DNA of 64,000 bases. Source: Lacihabitans sp. CCS-44 (GTDB lineage: Bacteria > Bacteroidota > Bacteroidia > Cytophagales > Spirosomataceae). Below the pieces are notes generated by a model. The model was not told where the DNA came from. It saw only the letters and a list, made by a program, of their open reading frames with translations, and did no database searches. Positions 16,056 through 25,364 of the stretch are shown in pieces. A program made the position numbers and the translations under genes. The stretch covers positions 62,001 through 126,000 of the forward strand of contig NZ_RJUE01000001.1 in NCBI RefSeq assembly GCF_024343735.1. The letters are read 5' to 3'. Each line of letters starts with the position of its first letter. Position 1 is the stretch's first letter.

Positions 16056-18158
16056 CTACTTCAACCACCAATAAACGGCAAACGCAGAAACATAAGCCAA
16101 GGCACTCATATAAACCAACTGGATAATTGGCCATTTCCATGACTTGGTCTCTCTATAAACTACCGCAATGGTGCTCATACACATCATGGCAAACACGTAG
16201 AATATTAGTAGAGAATATGATGTGGCAACGGAGAACACAGCCTCACCAGTTTCTGGATTTACTTCGTTTTTCAATCGAGATTTTATGGTCGAATCGTCGG
16301 CATCGTCAGCACCAATGCTATAAATAGTGGAAATAGTCCCCACAAAAACCTCTCTTGCCGCAAACGAAGTAATTAGAGCAATGCCTATTTTCCAGTCATA
16401 ACCTAAGGGTTTGATAGCAGGTTCAATGAATTTACCAAACAAACCCGCATAAGAATTTTGAAGTTTTTCCGCAGCTATTTTGGGCTCTAATTCATCTGAA
16501 CTTAGGCCAATATTTTGGGCTGCAACCCTTTCCTCCGCTTTTGAAAAACCCTCTCCCGGCCCATAAGAGGCCAATACCCAAAGCACAATCGAAATAGCCA
16601 CGATGACTTTACCAGCCTCAAAAACAAAAGTTTTTACTTTTTCTAATATCGTAAATCCTACCTGCTTCCACCTTGGTTTTTTGTATGTCGGAAGTTCCAT
16701 TACAAAGAATGTCCGCTCGTTGGTTTTAAGTATTTTTTTCAAAAACCATCCACCCACCAAAGCCGAGAAAAACCCTAAAAGATATAGTCCCATCAAGGCC
16801 AAGCCTTGGAATCCAAACAAGCCAAATAACTTATCATCAGGCACCACCAAAGCAATAAGTATGGTATAAATAGGTAAACGAGCAGAACAACTCATTAAAG
16901 GCGTGACCATGATGGTGATTAGTCTGTCTTTCCAATTCCCAATAGTTCTGGCTGACATAATAGCAGGGACCGCACAGGCCATACTCGAAATCAACGGCAC
17001 CACACTTTTGCCGCTCATGCCAAATCTACGTATGAGTTTGTCCATCAAAACCACCACGCGAGCCATATAACCAGACTCTTCAAGAATAGAAATAAATGCA
17101 AATAAAAAGGCAATTTGAGGAATAAAAATAACCACTCCACCAATTCCAGCTATCAGACCATCTGTCAATAAATCAGTAATTTTGGATTCGGGAAGTATAG
17201 ATTTCAAGAAATCATTCAATGAAGCTATTCCTCCATCAATCAAATCCATCGGATAGTTTGCCAGCGTAAATACGGACTGAAAAATCAAAAAAAGTATTCC
17301 AAGAAATATTACATAACCCCAAAATCTATGAATGAGTACATTATCAATTTTCTGAGTGAGAGTAAGTGAATTGTGCTTTTCAGACTCTATTTCAACAACT
17401 TGACTCAATGTTTGGCCGATATCTTTGTATCGCTCCATGACCTCTTTTGCTTGAAAAGCATCGGCGTCTAGTTGTAACTCAGAGGCAATATTCTCAAGGA
17501 ACTTTTTTTCGGTCACATTCAAAAAAGCCAATTTGTCGGTCTGCAACAAATAATGTAGGGCTGCGTATTCTGATTTTAATTTAAATTTCTCCCTGACTTT
17601 AGAAACTGTTGGTTTAATTTCTTCCGAAATCACCTCGATGTTTTGATGAATTTGCTTTTTTTCTAAAGCTCTGAAGATGGTCAATTTCAAACCTTCGAGA
17701 CCAATACCTTCTCTGGCATTTACTTCAACCACAGGTATTCCGAGTATTTTCTCAAGCTTTGGGGTGTTTACAGTAATTCCGATTTCGTTAGCCACGTCGA
17801 GCATATTCAATGCCAAAACCGTTGGAATTCCAAGATCATTTACCTCCTCAAAAAGCAAAAGATTCCGTTTAAGATTGGAAGAGTCTACAACTATTACCGC
17901 TAAATCAGGATAATCCGCGTGATTTTGGTTGGTAAGAACCTCAAGAACAACTTGCTCGTCGAGCGAATTGGGATATAAACTGTAGGTTCCTGGCAAATCG
18001 ATAACCTGAATGTCAGAGCCGTCGCTTATTTTACAAAAACCAACTTTTTTGTCAACAGTCACACCCGGAAAATTACCGATTTTTTGTCTAAGACCCGTGA
18101 GGTGATTGAAAAGTGAAGATTTACCACAATTGGGATTTCCTATTAGTGCAACAATCAT
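16056..18158 (-). CDS. feoB: Ferrous iron transporter FeoB
   Basis: Inner-membrane Fe(II) uptake protein of 700 residues. The N-terminal G domain shows GNPNCGKSSLFN (G1, about 7-18), a G3 motif DLPGTYSL near 54 and NMLD near 117. The linker to about 270 is followed by the polytopic domain with Gate motifs, including the PLMSCSARLPIY stretch with its conserved Cys near 405. The C-terminus is membrane-embedded. The ATG at 18158 lies 4 bases after feoA's stop, so the pair is an operon. It converges on xerD with a 7-base gap. Confidence 0.97.
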   Translation of the reverse strand: MIVALIGNPNCGKSSLFNHLTGLRQKIGNFPGVTVDKKVGFCKISDGSDIQVIDLPGTYSLYPNSLDEQVVLEVLTNQNHADYPDLAVIVVDSSNLKRNLLLFEEVNDLGIPTVLALNMLDVANEIGITVNTPKLEKILGIPVVEVNAREGIGLEGLKLTIFRALEKKQIHQNIEVISEEIKPTVSKVREKFKLKSEYAALHYLLQTDKLAFLNVTEKKFLENIASELQLDADAFQAKEVMERYKDIGQTLSQVVEIESEKHNSLTLTQKIDNVLIHRFWGYVIFLGILFLIFQSVFTLANYPMDLIDGGIASLNDFLKSILPESKITDLLTDGLIAGIGGVVIFIPQIAFLFAFISILEESGYMARVVVLMDKLIRRFGMSGKSVVPLISSMACAVPAIMSARTIGNWKDRLITIMVTPLMSCSARLPIYTILIALVVPDDKLFGLFGFQGLALMGLYLLGFFSALVGGWFLKKILKTNERTFFVMELPTYKKPRWKQVGFTILEKVKTFVFEAGKVIVAISIVLWVLASYGPGEGFSKAEERVAAQNIGLSSDELEPKIAAEKLQNSYAGLFGKFIEPAIKPLGYDWKIGIALITSFAAREVFVGTISTIYSIGADDADDSTIKSRLKNEVNPETGEAVFSVATSYSLLIFYVFAMMCMSTIAVVYRETKSWKWPIIQLVYMSALAYVSAFAVYWWLK

Positions 18159-18162
18159 GGGC

Positions 18163-18384
18163 TCAGTCGATAAGAATGGTTACTGCTTCGGATTTCCTTA
18201 GAGAAAGTTGGTAGTCTTCTGAGACCGAAATACAATATGGACAGCCCAAAGGTGCTTTGTGGTCAAGCGTTACCTCTGTTCCGGGCAAACAACCCATTTC
18301 AAGCAACTTCAAGGCAAGTTTATTATCTAAAAATGCGGAAATCACTCCTTTTTCTCCCTCTTTTAAATCAGCTACGCTCTTCAA
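18163..18384 (-). CDS. feoA: Ferrous iron transport accessory protein FeoA
   Basis: Small SH3-like cytoplasmic protein of 73 residues that works with FeoB. Typical features are the LKEGEKGVISAF opening and LLEMGCLPGTEVTLDHKAPLGCPYCISV core. The start is TTG at 18384 and a TAGTTTTG element lies 30 bases upstream. feoB begins 4 bases downstream. No convincing Fur box is visible between the promoter and tatD. Confidence 0.92.
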   Translation of the reverse strand: MKSVADLKEGEKGVISAFLDNKLALKLLEMGCLPGTEVTLDHKAPLGCPYCISVSEDYQLSLRKSEAVTILID

Positions 18385-18413
18385 TCTAATTAGACTTATT
18401 ATAAATAGTAACG

Positions 18414-18421
18414 CAAAACTA
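18414..18421 (-). promoter_or_regulatory. -7 promoter element for feoAB
   Basis: Reads TAGTTTTG on the minus strand, 29 bases upstream of the feoA TTG start. The -33 element is unclear. Confidence 0.5.
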
Positions 18422-18515
18422 AGATATTTTGTTCTTGAATAAATTTTATTTCAGGAAAAAAGCACAAAAGATGATAAAAATCAGAAAATATTAAGTTTAT
18501 CTAATCAACAACTGA

Positions 18516-18537
18516 AATAACCACTCTATTGGTTATT
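18516..18537. repeat. Inverted repeat between feoA and tatD
   Basis: AATAACC (18516-18522) and GGTTATT (18531-18537) pair over 7 bp around an 8-nt loop, with no T run. It could be an operator or a transcript hairpin in the divergent intergenic region; no protein is assigned. Confidence 0.35.
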
Positions 18538-18585
18538 ACTTTGAAATCTTCGTAGTAATTTTAGCTTCAAGATTACCCTTAGAAT

Positions 18586-19377
18586 ATGCCCAGTATTATC
18601 GAAACTCACGCCCATATCTACGATGAGCAATTCGACCAAGACCGTGACAAAATGTTAACTAGAGCATTCGAGGCGGGTGTGGAACAAATATGGATGCCTA
18701 ATTGTAACCACGAGACTATTGAAGGTATGCTATCTCTTGAAGCTCAGTATCCGGGGAAATGTTTATCGATGATGGGACTTCATCCTTGCTATGTGGGCGA
18801 AGATTTTGAAAAAGAATTAGAAATAATTGAGAAATGGCTGAGTGAAAGACCATTTTTTATGATCGGTGAAATCGGTCTAGATTTTTATTGGGATTTGACA
18901 TTTGTACCTCAACAAGAAAAGGTCTTTTTGCACCAACTTTCGCTTGCGAAAAAATACAATTTACCGATTTGTATTCATTCCAGAAACTCAAAAGACAATT
19001 CGCTGAACGCCATTCAAAGGTGTTGCGACTTGATTGAAGAATTTGGTTGGAAAAAACTCCGAGGTATCTTCCATTGTTTTTCAGGAAACGAAGTAGATGC
19101 AAAAAGAGTGACCTCACTCAACTTCCTTTTGGGAATCGGCGGAGTTGTTACTTTCAAAAATGGCGGCTTGGATAAATTCTTGGCAGATATACCTCTAGAA
19201 ATGATAGTTTTGGAGACGGATTCGCCATACCTAGCTCCCGTACCACATAGAGGCAAAAGAAATGAAGTCAGTTATTTGGATTTGGTCGTCACTAAAATTG
19301 GCGATATTTATGAAATTTCTGAAGATAAGGTAAAGTCACAAACTACGGAAAATGCAAAAAAACTGATTCAGAAATGA
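18586..19377 (+). CDS. TatD family metal-dependent deoxyribonuclease
   Basis: TIM-barrel hydrolase of 263 residues. Metal-binding and family motifs in order: ETHAHIYDE (residues 5-13), GLHPCYV (about 65), GEIGLDFYW (about 96), ICIHSRNS (about 130), IFHCFSGNE (about 158) and VLETDSPYLAP (about 207). Family members act as 3'-5' exonucleases or deacylases; substrate specificity here is not readable from sequence. The EamA gene overlaps its stop by 4 bases (ATGA), so they are translationally coupled. Confidence 0.94.
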   Translation: MPSIIETHAHIYDEQFDQDRDKMLTRAFEAGVEQIWMPNCNHETIEGMLSLEAQYPGKCLSMMGLHPCYVGEDFEKELEIIEKWLSERPFFMIGEIGLDFYWDLTFVPQQEKVFLHQLSLAKKYNLPICIHSRNSKDNSLNAIQRCCDLIEEFGWKKLRGIFHCFSGNEVDAKRVTSLNFLLGIGGVVTFKNGGLDKFLADIPLEMIVLETDSPYLAPVPHRGKRNEVSYLDLVVTKIGDIYEISEDKVKSQTTENAKKLIQK

Positions 19378-20246
19378 AAAAAACAAATACGGGTCTCCAA
19401 TTTATTCTTTTAGGAATTGTCTTTGCCATATTTTGGTCGTCAGCATCGGTGGCGGCCAAAATAGGTGTACAAAGTATGGAGCCTTTGGTTTTGTTTCAGT
19501 TTAGGTTCTTTTTAGCGGGTATTTTACTCTTGGCCTATCACGCCATTTTCGAAAAATGGCAATGGCCTAACCGCCAAGAAGTCATCGCACTCAGCATCTT
19601 TGGTTTTCTGAACGTTACCCTGTACCTAACACTTTTCGTACTTGCAATCAACGAAGTAGCCGCCGGCATTGGCAGCTTATCGGTGTCTTTGGGACCAGTT
19701 CTCATGGCCATTATTGGCGGACTAATTCTTGGCAAAAAGATAGAAGCCAAACAAATATTTGGTCTCATCTTTGGCATCGGCGGTGTTTTTATAGCAGTTT
19801 GGCCACTTTTGCAAAATAGTTTCGCCACATTTAGAGGCCTGTTTTACTTGTTTCTTGGTATGCTCAGTTATAGTCTAGCTGCCATTTATTTTTCAGAAAA
19901 AAAGTGGACACTTAGTAGGTATGCCATCAACGGCTGGCAGGTGCTTTTCGGTGGAATATTCATGCTCCCTTTAACAATATTCTTAAAGAAAGAACCTGTC
20001 CTTTTCACGCAAGAAAACATACTCTCCATTCTTTGGCTAGCTATACCTGTTTCCTTATTGGCGGTAAATCTTTGGCTGAAACTCATTAAAATCGACGCCA
20101 TCAAAGCCGCTTTTTTTCTTTTCCTATGCCCTATTTTCGGGTTTATTTTCTCTTCGTTTATTTTGGATGAGCCATTCACTTGGCATACCATGGTTGGCTT
20201 AGTTTTGGTTCTATTGGGTTTATTTCTTGGACAAGAGAAGAAATAA
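19374..20246 (+). CDS. EamA (DMT superfamily) transporter
   Basis: Inner-membrane drug/metabolite-type exporter of 290 residues with ten predicted transmembrane helices arranged as two EamA repeats (about 12-145 and 155-285). The first repeat opens GIVFAIFWSSASVAAKIGVQ and the second GLFYLFLGMLSYSLAAIYF, the usual pattern. Its start overlaps the tatD stop. Substrate cannot be predicted. Confidence 0.9.
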   Translation: MKKTNTGLQFILLGIVFAIFWSSASVAAKIGVQSMEPLVLFQFRFFLAGILLLAYHAIFEKWQWPNRQEVIALSIFGFLNVTLYLTLFVLAINEVAAGIGSLSVSLGPVLMAIIGGLILGKKIEAKQIFGLIFGIGGVFIAVWPLLQNSFATFRGLFYLFLGMLSYSLAAIYFSEKKWTLSRYAINGWQVLFGGIFMLPLTIFLKKEPVLFTQENILSILWLAIPVSLLAVNLWLKLIKIDAIKAAFFLFLCPIFGFIFSSFILDEPFTWHTMVGLVLVLLGLFLGQEKK

Positions 20247-20432
20247 TTATCTTTAGTTTTAAGACCAAAAATATGCCCAAAATCATTTTATTATTATTTC
20301 AAGATTTTTTTTGAAAAAAAATATATGAATTGATAGTTAGTAATTAATTTCAGAGGTAAATTAGCAAAATTTCTTTAATGTATATTTTTCCAAATATCTA
20401 TTTAATTGAAGTAATTAAGTGATATGCGTACC

Positions 20433-20459
20433 ATTCAATTTCATCATCAACAATTGAAT
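20433..20459. repeat. Inverted repeat upstream of the transhydrogenase operon
   Basis: ATTCAATT (20433-20440) and AATTGAAT (20452-20459) form an 8-bp inverted repeat with an 11-nt spacer, about 40 bases before the pntA start. It could be an operator or leader hairpin. No TAnnTTTG element was found in this 255-base gap. Confidence 0.35.
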
Positions 20460-20501
20460 AACAGCGAATTGGAAGACTAAAAAACCATATAAACAATAAG
20501 T

Positions 20502-21629
20502 ATGAAAATTGGAGTTTTAAAAGAAACCAAACCCTTTGAAACTCGGGTAGCTCTGACTCCTGACTTGGTCAAACAAATCACAAAAAAAGGCTTTGAGGTA
20601 ATTATTGAAAACGAAGCAGGCATTTCTTCTTCATTTTCGGATGATAATTATGTTAATGTGGGGGCCAGTATTGGCTCTCGAAAAGATGTTTGCCAAAGTG
20701 ATGTTGTACTAAAAGTCAATGCCTTGACAGTAGAGGAAATCGGACTTTGCAAAGATGGAATTGTCTGTATTTCATTTCTATATGCCTACACCGTTCCGGA
20801 GGTTGTCGACGCCCTAAAGGCCAAGAAGATTTCGTCGTTTTCAATGGATGCGGTTCCCCGAATTTCTATTGCCCAAAAAATGGATGCATTGAGCTCTCAA
20901 GCCAATTTAGCTGGTTATAAAACCGTCATTTTGGGGGCAAATGCTTTAGGACGAATCTTCCCGTTACTTATGACTGCAGCAGGAACAATCACTCCTGTGA
21001 AAGTTCTTATTTTCGGAGCTGGCGTGGCTGGCCTTCAAGCTGTTGCCACAGCAAAAAGACTCGGAGCCGTAGTGGAAGTAACCGACGTAAGACCCGAAAC
21101 GAAGGAACAAGTTGAGTCTCTCGGTGGTAAGTTCCTGTCCGTAGAGGGCGTGGAAGGAGTAAAAGTTGAAGGAGGATATGCCAAAGAAGTCTCGGCGGAG
21201 TTTTTGCAAAAACAAAAAGAATTAGTTGAAGCCAAAATAAAAGAGGCAGACTTGGTTATTACAACCGCCTTGGTAATTGGCAAAAAAGCCCCAGTTTTGG
21301 TTTCTGAGGAAATGGTAAAATCCATGAAAACAGGTTCGGTAATTGTAGATATGGCCGTAGAATCCGGGGGAAACTGTGCGGTTTCTGAAATAAACAAAAC
21401 GGTGTTAAAACATGGTGTAACTATCATTGGTGAATCCAACCTCCCAGCCTTGTTACCTATAAATGCCAGTCAGCTGTATGCCACCAATATTACCACGCTC
21501 TTGTATCATTTGGTAGACGAAAATGGTTTTAAATGGAATATGGAGGACGAAATAACCAAAGGTTCCTTAATAACCCACGGAGGCGACTTGGTTCATGCCT
21601 TCACAAAAAGTATTCTAGAAAAAAACTAA
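20502..21629 (+). CDS. pntAA: NAD(P) transhydrogenase alpha subunit, NAD-binding part
   Basis: Soluble domain I of proton-translocating transhydrogenase, which drives hydride transfer from NADH to NADP+ with proton entry. Residues 1-10 (MKIGVLKETK) and the dinucleotide fold KVLIFGAGVAGLQAVATAKRLGAVVEVTDVR (about 168-198) mark the alanine dehydrogenase/PntA family. At 375 residues it lacks the membrane part, which is encoded by the next gene 8 bases on, the usual split form in this phylum. Confidence 0.95.
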   Translation: MKIGVLKETKPFETRVALTPDLVKQITKKGFEVIIENEAGISSSFSDDNYVNVGASIGSRKDVCQSDVVLKVNALTVEEIGLCKDGIVCISFLYAYTVPEVVDALKAKKISSFSMDAVPRISIAQKMDALSSQANLAGYKTVILGANALGRIFPLLMTAAGTITPVKVLIFGAGVAGLQAVATAKRLGAVVEVTDVRPETKEQVESLGGKFLSVEGVEGVKVEGGYAKEVSAEFLQKQKELVEAKIKEADLVITTALVIGKKAPVLVSEEMVKSMKTGSVIVDMAVESGGNCAVSEINKTVLKHGVTIIGESNLPALLPINASQLYATNITTLLYHLVDENGFKWNMEDEITKGSLITHGGDLVHAFTKSILEKN

Positions 21630-21637
21630 TTTGAATT

Positions 21638-21955
21638 ATGGAAATTATAAATAGCGTAATCACTTTTTTCGGAGAAAATATCCAAATAATTTACATTCTT
21701 ATCCTTTCAATTTTTGTGGGTATCGAAGTCATTTCTAAAGTACCTTCTGCATTACACACGCCTTTGATGTCTGGAGCCAATGCCATACACGGTGTCGTTG
21801 TTATCGGAGCCATTATAGTGATGGGACACGCTGAAGAGGGCAACTGGCTTGCTATTATTTTAGGTTTCCTTGCAGTAATTCTTGGTACCTTAAACGTAGT
21901 GGGAGGCTTTGTAGTTACAGACAGAATGTTAGAAATGTTCAAGAAAAAGAAGTAA
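21638..21955 (+). CDS. pntAB: NAD(P) transhydrogenase alpha subunit 2, membrane part
   Basis: Small membrane subunit of 105 residues with three hydrophobic segments (about 10-30, 45-65, 68-95). The motif SKVPSALHTPLMSGANAIHGVVVIGA is the conserved first half of transhydrogenase domain II. It lies between the alpha NAD-binding subunit and pntB with gaps of 8 and 20 bases. Confidence 0.95.
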   Translation: MEIINSVITFFGENIQIIYILILSIFVGIEVISKVPSALHTPLMSGANAIHGVVVIGAIIVMGHAEEGNWLAIILGFLAVILGTLNVVGGFVVTDRMLEMFKKKK

Positions 21956-21975
21956 GTATTTAATCGAATTTAAAA

Positions 21976-23370
21976 ATGCAAAATCAATATTGGTTGTATC
22001 TTATATATCTATTGGCGTCGGTGTCTTTTATAGTAGGTCTAAAAATGCTTTCAGGACCGAAAACCGCCCGAAAAGGTAATTTTTTAGCTGCTGGAGGAAT
22101 GGCCCTAGCCATATTGGGCACTATTTTTCTTCATCAAAACGAAGAAGGACATTTGATAGGGAACTACGGTTGGATTTTTGGTGGAATTGCCATCGGCACC
22201 GTAGTGGGCTGGCTCTCGGCCAAAAAAGTTCAAATGACAGACATGCCCCAAATGGTAAGTTTATTTAATGGAATGGGCGGAGCCTGTGCAGGTTTGATAT
22301 CTATTGTAGAATACAAGCACTTGCATGATACCGCTAGCACTGGAGCCGTTATAACCATACTTTTAGGGCTCATAATTGGCTCTGTATCGTTTTCTGGAAG
22401 TATAATTGCCTACCTGAAACTGCAGGAAATTATGAAAAAAACTTTCAGATTACCTGCCCAGAATATCTTCACTATCGTTCTGTTATTGATGATTTTGGGT
22501 ATGTTGGTTATGACCATCATGATGCCCGCTATGTTTCATTTGTACATTCTCCTTATTCTTTCTCTGGCTTATGGCGTATTGTTTGTTTTGCCCATCGGTG
22601 GTGCAGACATGCCCGTGGTTATCTCACTTCTAAACTCATTTACAGGCTTAGCAGCTGCATTCGGAGGGTTTTTATACGACAATCAGGTCATGCTAACCGG
22701 TGGAATTTTGGTGGGATCTGCGGGTACACTTCTGACTATTTTGATGTGTAATGCCATGAATCGTTCTTTGATGAATGTTATTTTCGGGTCATTTGGAGGT
22801 GGAAATGCAGCAGCAGTTGGAGATGATGGATTTGTCGGTACAATAAAAAGTACAACACCATCGGATGTAGCTATTTTAATGAAATACGCCCAAAACGTGG
22901 TAATAGTACCGGGGTACGGTTTGGCAGTAGCACAGGCACAACATGTTATTCATGAATTAGAAGAACTTCTCGAAAAAGAAGGCGTAAATGTACGATATGC
23001 TATACATCCCGTTGCTGGCCGTATGCCTGGACACATGAATGTGCTTTTGGCTGAGTCAAATGTCTCTTATGATAAGCTTGTAGAAATGGAGCAAATCAAT
23101 GATGATTTCAGCAAGACTGATGTGGTTTTTGTGGTAGGTGCCAATGATGTGGTAAACCCAGCCGCTAGAAACAATCCTGCCAGTCCAATATATGGAATGC
23201 CCATCTTGAATGCTGATAAAGCCAAGACCGTAATCGTGAGTAAAAGAAGTATGGGTAAAGGTTATGCAGGTATTGAAAACGAACTTTTTGGATACGATAA
23301 CTGTCTGATGCTTTTTGGCGATGCTAAGGCTTCTATTGGGAAATTGGTGGCGGAATTGAAGGAACTGTAG
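21976..23370 (+). CDS. pntB: NAD(P) transhydrogenase beta subunit
   Basis: Membrane subunit with a C-terminal NADP-binding domain, 464 residues. About eight transmembrane segments span residues 1-260 (including DMPQMVSLFNGMGGACAG and GGADMPVVISLLNSFTGLAAAF). Domain III follows a linker: VVIVPGYGLAVAQAQH, the IHPVAGRMPGHMNVLLAE loop, and FVVGANDVVNPAA. Completes the three-subunit enzyme with the two preceding genes. Its TAG stop is the first base of a tandem repeat block. Confidence 0.97.
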   Translation: MQNQYWLYLIYLLASVSFIVGLKMLSGPKTARKGNFLAAGGMALAILGTIFLHQNEEGHLIGNYGWIFGGIAIGTVVGWLSAKKVQMTDMPQMVSLFNGMGGACAGLISIVEYKHLHDTASTGAVITILLGLIIGSVSFSGSIIAYLKLQEIMKKTFRLPAQNIFTIVLLLMILGMLVMTIMMPAMFHLYILLILSLAYGVLFVLPIGGADMPVVISLLNSFTGLAAAFGGFLYDNQVMLTGGILVGSAGTLLTILMCNAMNRSLMNVIFGSFGGGNAAAVGDDGFVGTIKSTTPSDVAILMKYAQNVVIVPGYGLAVAQAQHVIHELEELLEKEGVNVRYAIHPVAGRMPGHMNVLLAESNVSYDKLVEMEQINDDFSKTDVVFVVGANDVVNPAARNNPASPIYGMPILNADKAKTVIVSKRSMGKGYAGIENELFGYDNCLMLFGDAKASIGKLVAELKEL

Positions 23371-23461
23371 CTTCGGCTCCGCTCAGCTACCGGCTTCGGC
23401 TCCGCTTAGCTGCATGCTTTAGTTTCGCTTAGCTGGACGCTTTAGTTTGGCTCAGCTACTT
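23370..23461. repeat. Four imperfect 23-bp tandem repeats immediately after pntB
   Basis: Copies at 23370-23392, 23393-23415, 23416-23438 and 23439-23461. Copies 1 and 2 begin GCTTCGGCTCCGCT; copies 3 and 4 begin GCTTTAGTTT. All four share a CT(C/T)AGCT core. The block is much more GC-rich than its surroundings and starts at the last base of the pntB stop codon. Confidence 0.85.
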
Positions 23462-23712
23462 TTTACCACACTACCGTTTTCAGAATCGCTAAACTACTTT
23501 TTTAGTATTTTTTAGCGGCAAATGTTTCTGAGAGTTTTTTTTGGGTTAATATATAATTTGAGGTTTTTCCTTTATGTTCAAAATAGAATAAACTCATTCA
23601 AAATCTAAAATATCCTCTTATCAATAAAAAATGAGTTAAGAGAAACCCTGTTACCTATTTCTTTGTTTTGTGTCTAAAGTTTGGTATTTCTAAAAAATTT
23701 AAATAAAAAAAG
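23462..23712. other. Intergenic stretch after the repeat block
   Basis: No gene is supported. A weak echo of the upstream repeats (AATCGCTAAACTACTTTTTTAG) follows near 23483. The rest is AT-rich. Just before the next gene is AAAGTTTG, a one-mismatch -7 element near 23677. Confidence 0.5.
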
Positions 23713-24414
23713 ATGATAATAATAATTGGTGTTGTATTTATGCTAATAGGTATGTTTGTAAGTAACAAACTGAAAAGCAAATTTGCCGAGTATTCAAAAA
23801 TAGGCTTAGCAAATGGTTTAAGCGGAGCTGAAATAGCTCAGAAGATGTTGCACGACAATAATATTTTTGACGTAAAAATAACGCAAGTAGAGGGTCAATT
23901 GACTGACCACTACAATCCTCTCGATAAAACCGTAAACCTAAGTGCTGATGTTTTCCATGGCAGAAGTGCTTCTTCAGCGGCGGTTGCAGCACACGAGTGT
24001 GGTCATGCAGTGCAGCATGCTATGGCCTATGCACCATTAAAAATGCGTTCAGCAATGGTACCGGCAGTAAATGTTGCCTCAAGAGTAATGGGTATGTTAA
24101 ATATGTTTTTGATGTTTGGTGGTATCTATATGCTTTCACAAGGCAGTGCTATGGGAGATATTTTGCTTATTGTGCTTATAGTTGTTAACGGAGCAATGGC
24201 AGCCTTCGCACTGATCACTTTGCCTGTTGAATATGATGCTAGCAAAAGAGCATTAGCCTGGATGACCAGCCGAAATGTGGTGAACCAAAGCGAACACGCC
24301 ATGGCCAAAGATGCATTAGACTGGGCAGCAAGAACTTATGTAGTAGGTGCTTTGGCAGCAATAGCCAACTTAATGTATTATGTAATGATGTTTCTGGGAA
24401 GAAGGGACGATTAA
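23713..24414 (+). CDS. YugP-type zinc metallopeptidase, membrane-embedded
   Basis: Membrane protein of 233 residues with an N-terminal helix (about 1-15), the zinc-binding HEXXH-type motif AAHECGHAVQHA near residue 95, and two or three further helices (about 130-180 and 205-230). The HECGH motif supplies two zinc ligands and the Glu. The family (DUF2391-like/YugP) has no confirmed substrate; a membrane protease role is inferred. It stands alone and is followed by a strong terminator. Confidence 0.9.
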   Translation: MIIIIGVVFMLIGMFVSNKLKSKFAEYSKIGLANGLSGAEIAQKMLHDNNIFDVKITQVEGQLTDHYNPLDKTVNLSADVFHGRSASSAAVAAHECGHAVQHAMAYAPLKMRSAMVPAVNVASRVMGMLNMFLMFGGIYMLSQGSAMGDILLIVLIVVNGAMAAFALITLPVEYDASKRALAWMTSRNVVNQSEHAMAKDALDWAARTYVVGALAAIANLMYYVMMFLGRRDD

Positions 24415-24429
24415 AGACTCGAAAGAAAC

Positions 24430-24470
24430 AAAAAAAACCTTAACAAATTTGTTAAGGTTTTTTTTTGTTT
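24430..24470 (+). terminator. Strong terminator after the zinc peptidase gene
   Basis: Bases 24430-24465 are a perfect 36-bp palindrome whose core ACCTTAACAAATTTGTTAAGG is flanked by A and T runs. It can work in both directions, but only the upstream gene reads into it. Confidence 0.85.
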
Positions 24471-24667
24471 CTAAAATTCAATAAATAGCCAGAAACATGT
24501 ACGTTATTTTTTTTTATCAAAAGCCTTTAGTGAAAAAGATGCTATTGGCAATAACATCTAAAACTGATGGAACTTCAAGATAACAGGATTGCTTGAATAA
24601 AAAGAACAACGAAATTTTCAAAACCAAAATATAGTAGTAAATTTAGAAAAAAACTATCACACAGATT

Positions 24668-25360
24668 TTGAAAAGGCTATTTATCATATTGTTCTTTATT
24701 TTTGCTGTGACTGACATAATTGGTGAGTATTTGCGATATACCAATTTTGTTTTAGTTATGAGGGTAATGATTATGCCAATTTTATATCTTGGTTATTTAA
24801 ACTTTCGAAAATATAAACAGGAGCCAATTGGAAATTTATTAGCAAGTAGTTTGATTTTTACTTGTCTTGGTTTAGTTGTAACTCACTTACTACCATACAG
24901 TGACAACTATATGCAAACAACACTAATAATATATATTTTAGAGGCCCAAATCCAACTATTTATTATTACCCGCTTCTTTTATCCAAAAAACAAATCGATG
25001 AGGGATGAGTTCACAAAACTTATTATTATCTTCTCTGCTGGAATGATTTTTATATTTTTTTTCTTTCCGATGTTCAGCTTTGCAGCTCAGACAATCGTAT
25101 TTGTCAGAATCCTGCAATTTAGTTTCTTTTTTGCATACACCTATAAAAATAAACTTCTCAACAGGCAAATCCATTGGAGTGTTTGGGTGCTTCTCTTCTC
25201 AAACATCATTTCAGTATTATTCCTATACATAACCGCATCAAAGATGTTTCATACTTTGGTAATGGCTTCCTTTTTTGCTTCAAAATTTTTATTTGTAAAC
25301 GGACTTATTCAATCTCTAGTAACCAAAAGGCTAAATACTTCAAAGTATAATACTCAATAG
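24668..25360 (+). CDS. Uncharacterised multi-pass membrane protein
   Basis: A 230-residue, very hydrophobic protein with about seven predicted transmembrane helices spread over its length. I do not recognise the family; the fold pattern is loosely like YhhN/TMEM86 proteins, but no diagnostic motif is visible. The start is TTG at 24668, with an in-frame stop 24 bases upstream; the first ATG would remove the first helix. It converges on the CvpA gene with a 4-base gap. The 250 bases upstream hold the previous terminator and nothing else clear. Confidence 0.6.
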   Translation: MKRLFIILFFIFAVTDIIGEYLRYTNFVLVMRVMIMPILYLGYLNFRKYKQEPIGNLLASSLIFTCLGLVVTHLLPYSDNYMQTTLIIYILEAQIQLFIITRFFYPKNKSMRDEFTKLIIIFSAGMIFIFFFFPMFSFAAQTIVFVRILQFSFFFAYTYKNKLLNRQIHWSVWVLLFSNIISVLFLYITASKMFHTLVMASFFASKFLFVNGLIQSLVTKRLNTSKYNTQ

Positions 25361-25364
25361 TAGT

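Noticed and set aside
23370-23461. CRISPR array
   Set aside because: The 23-bp units are directly adjacent without unique spacers and there are no cas genes.
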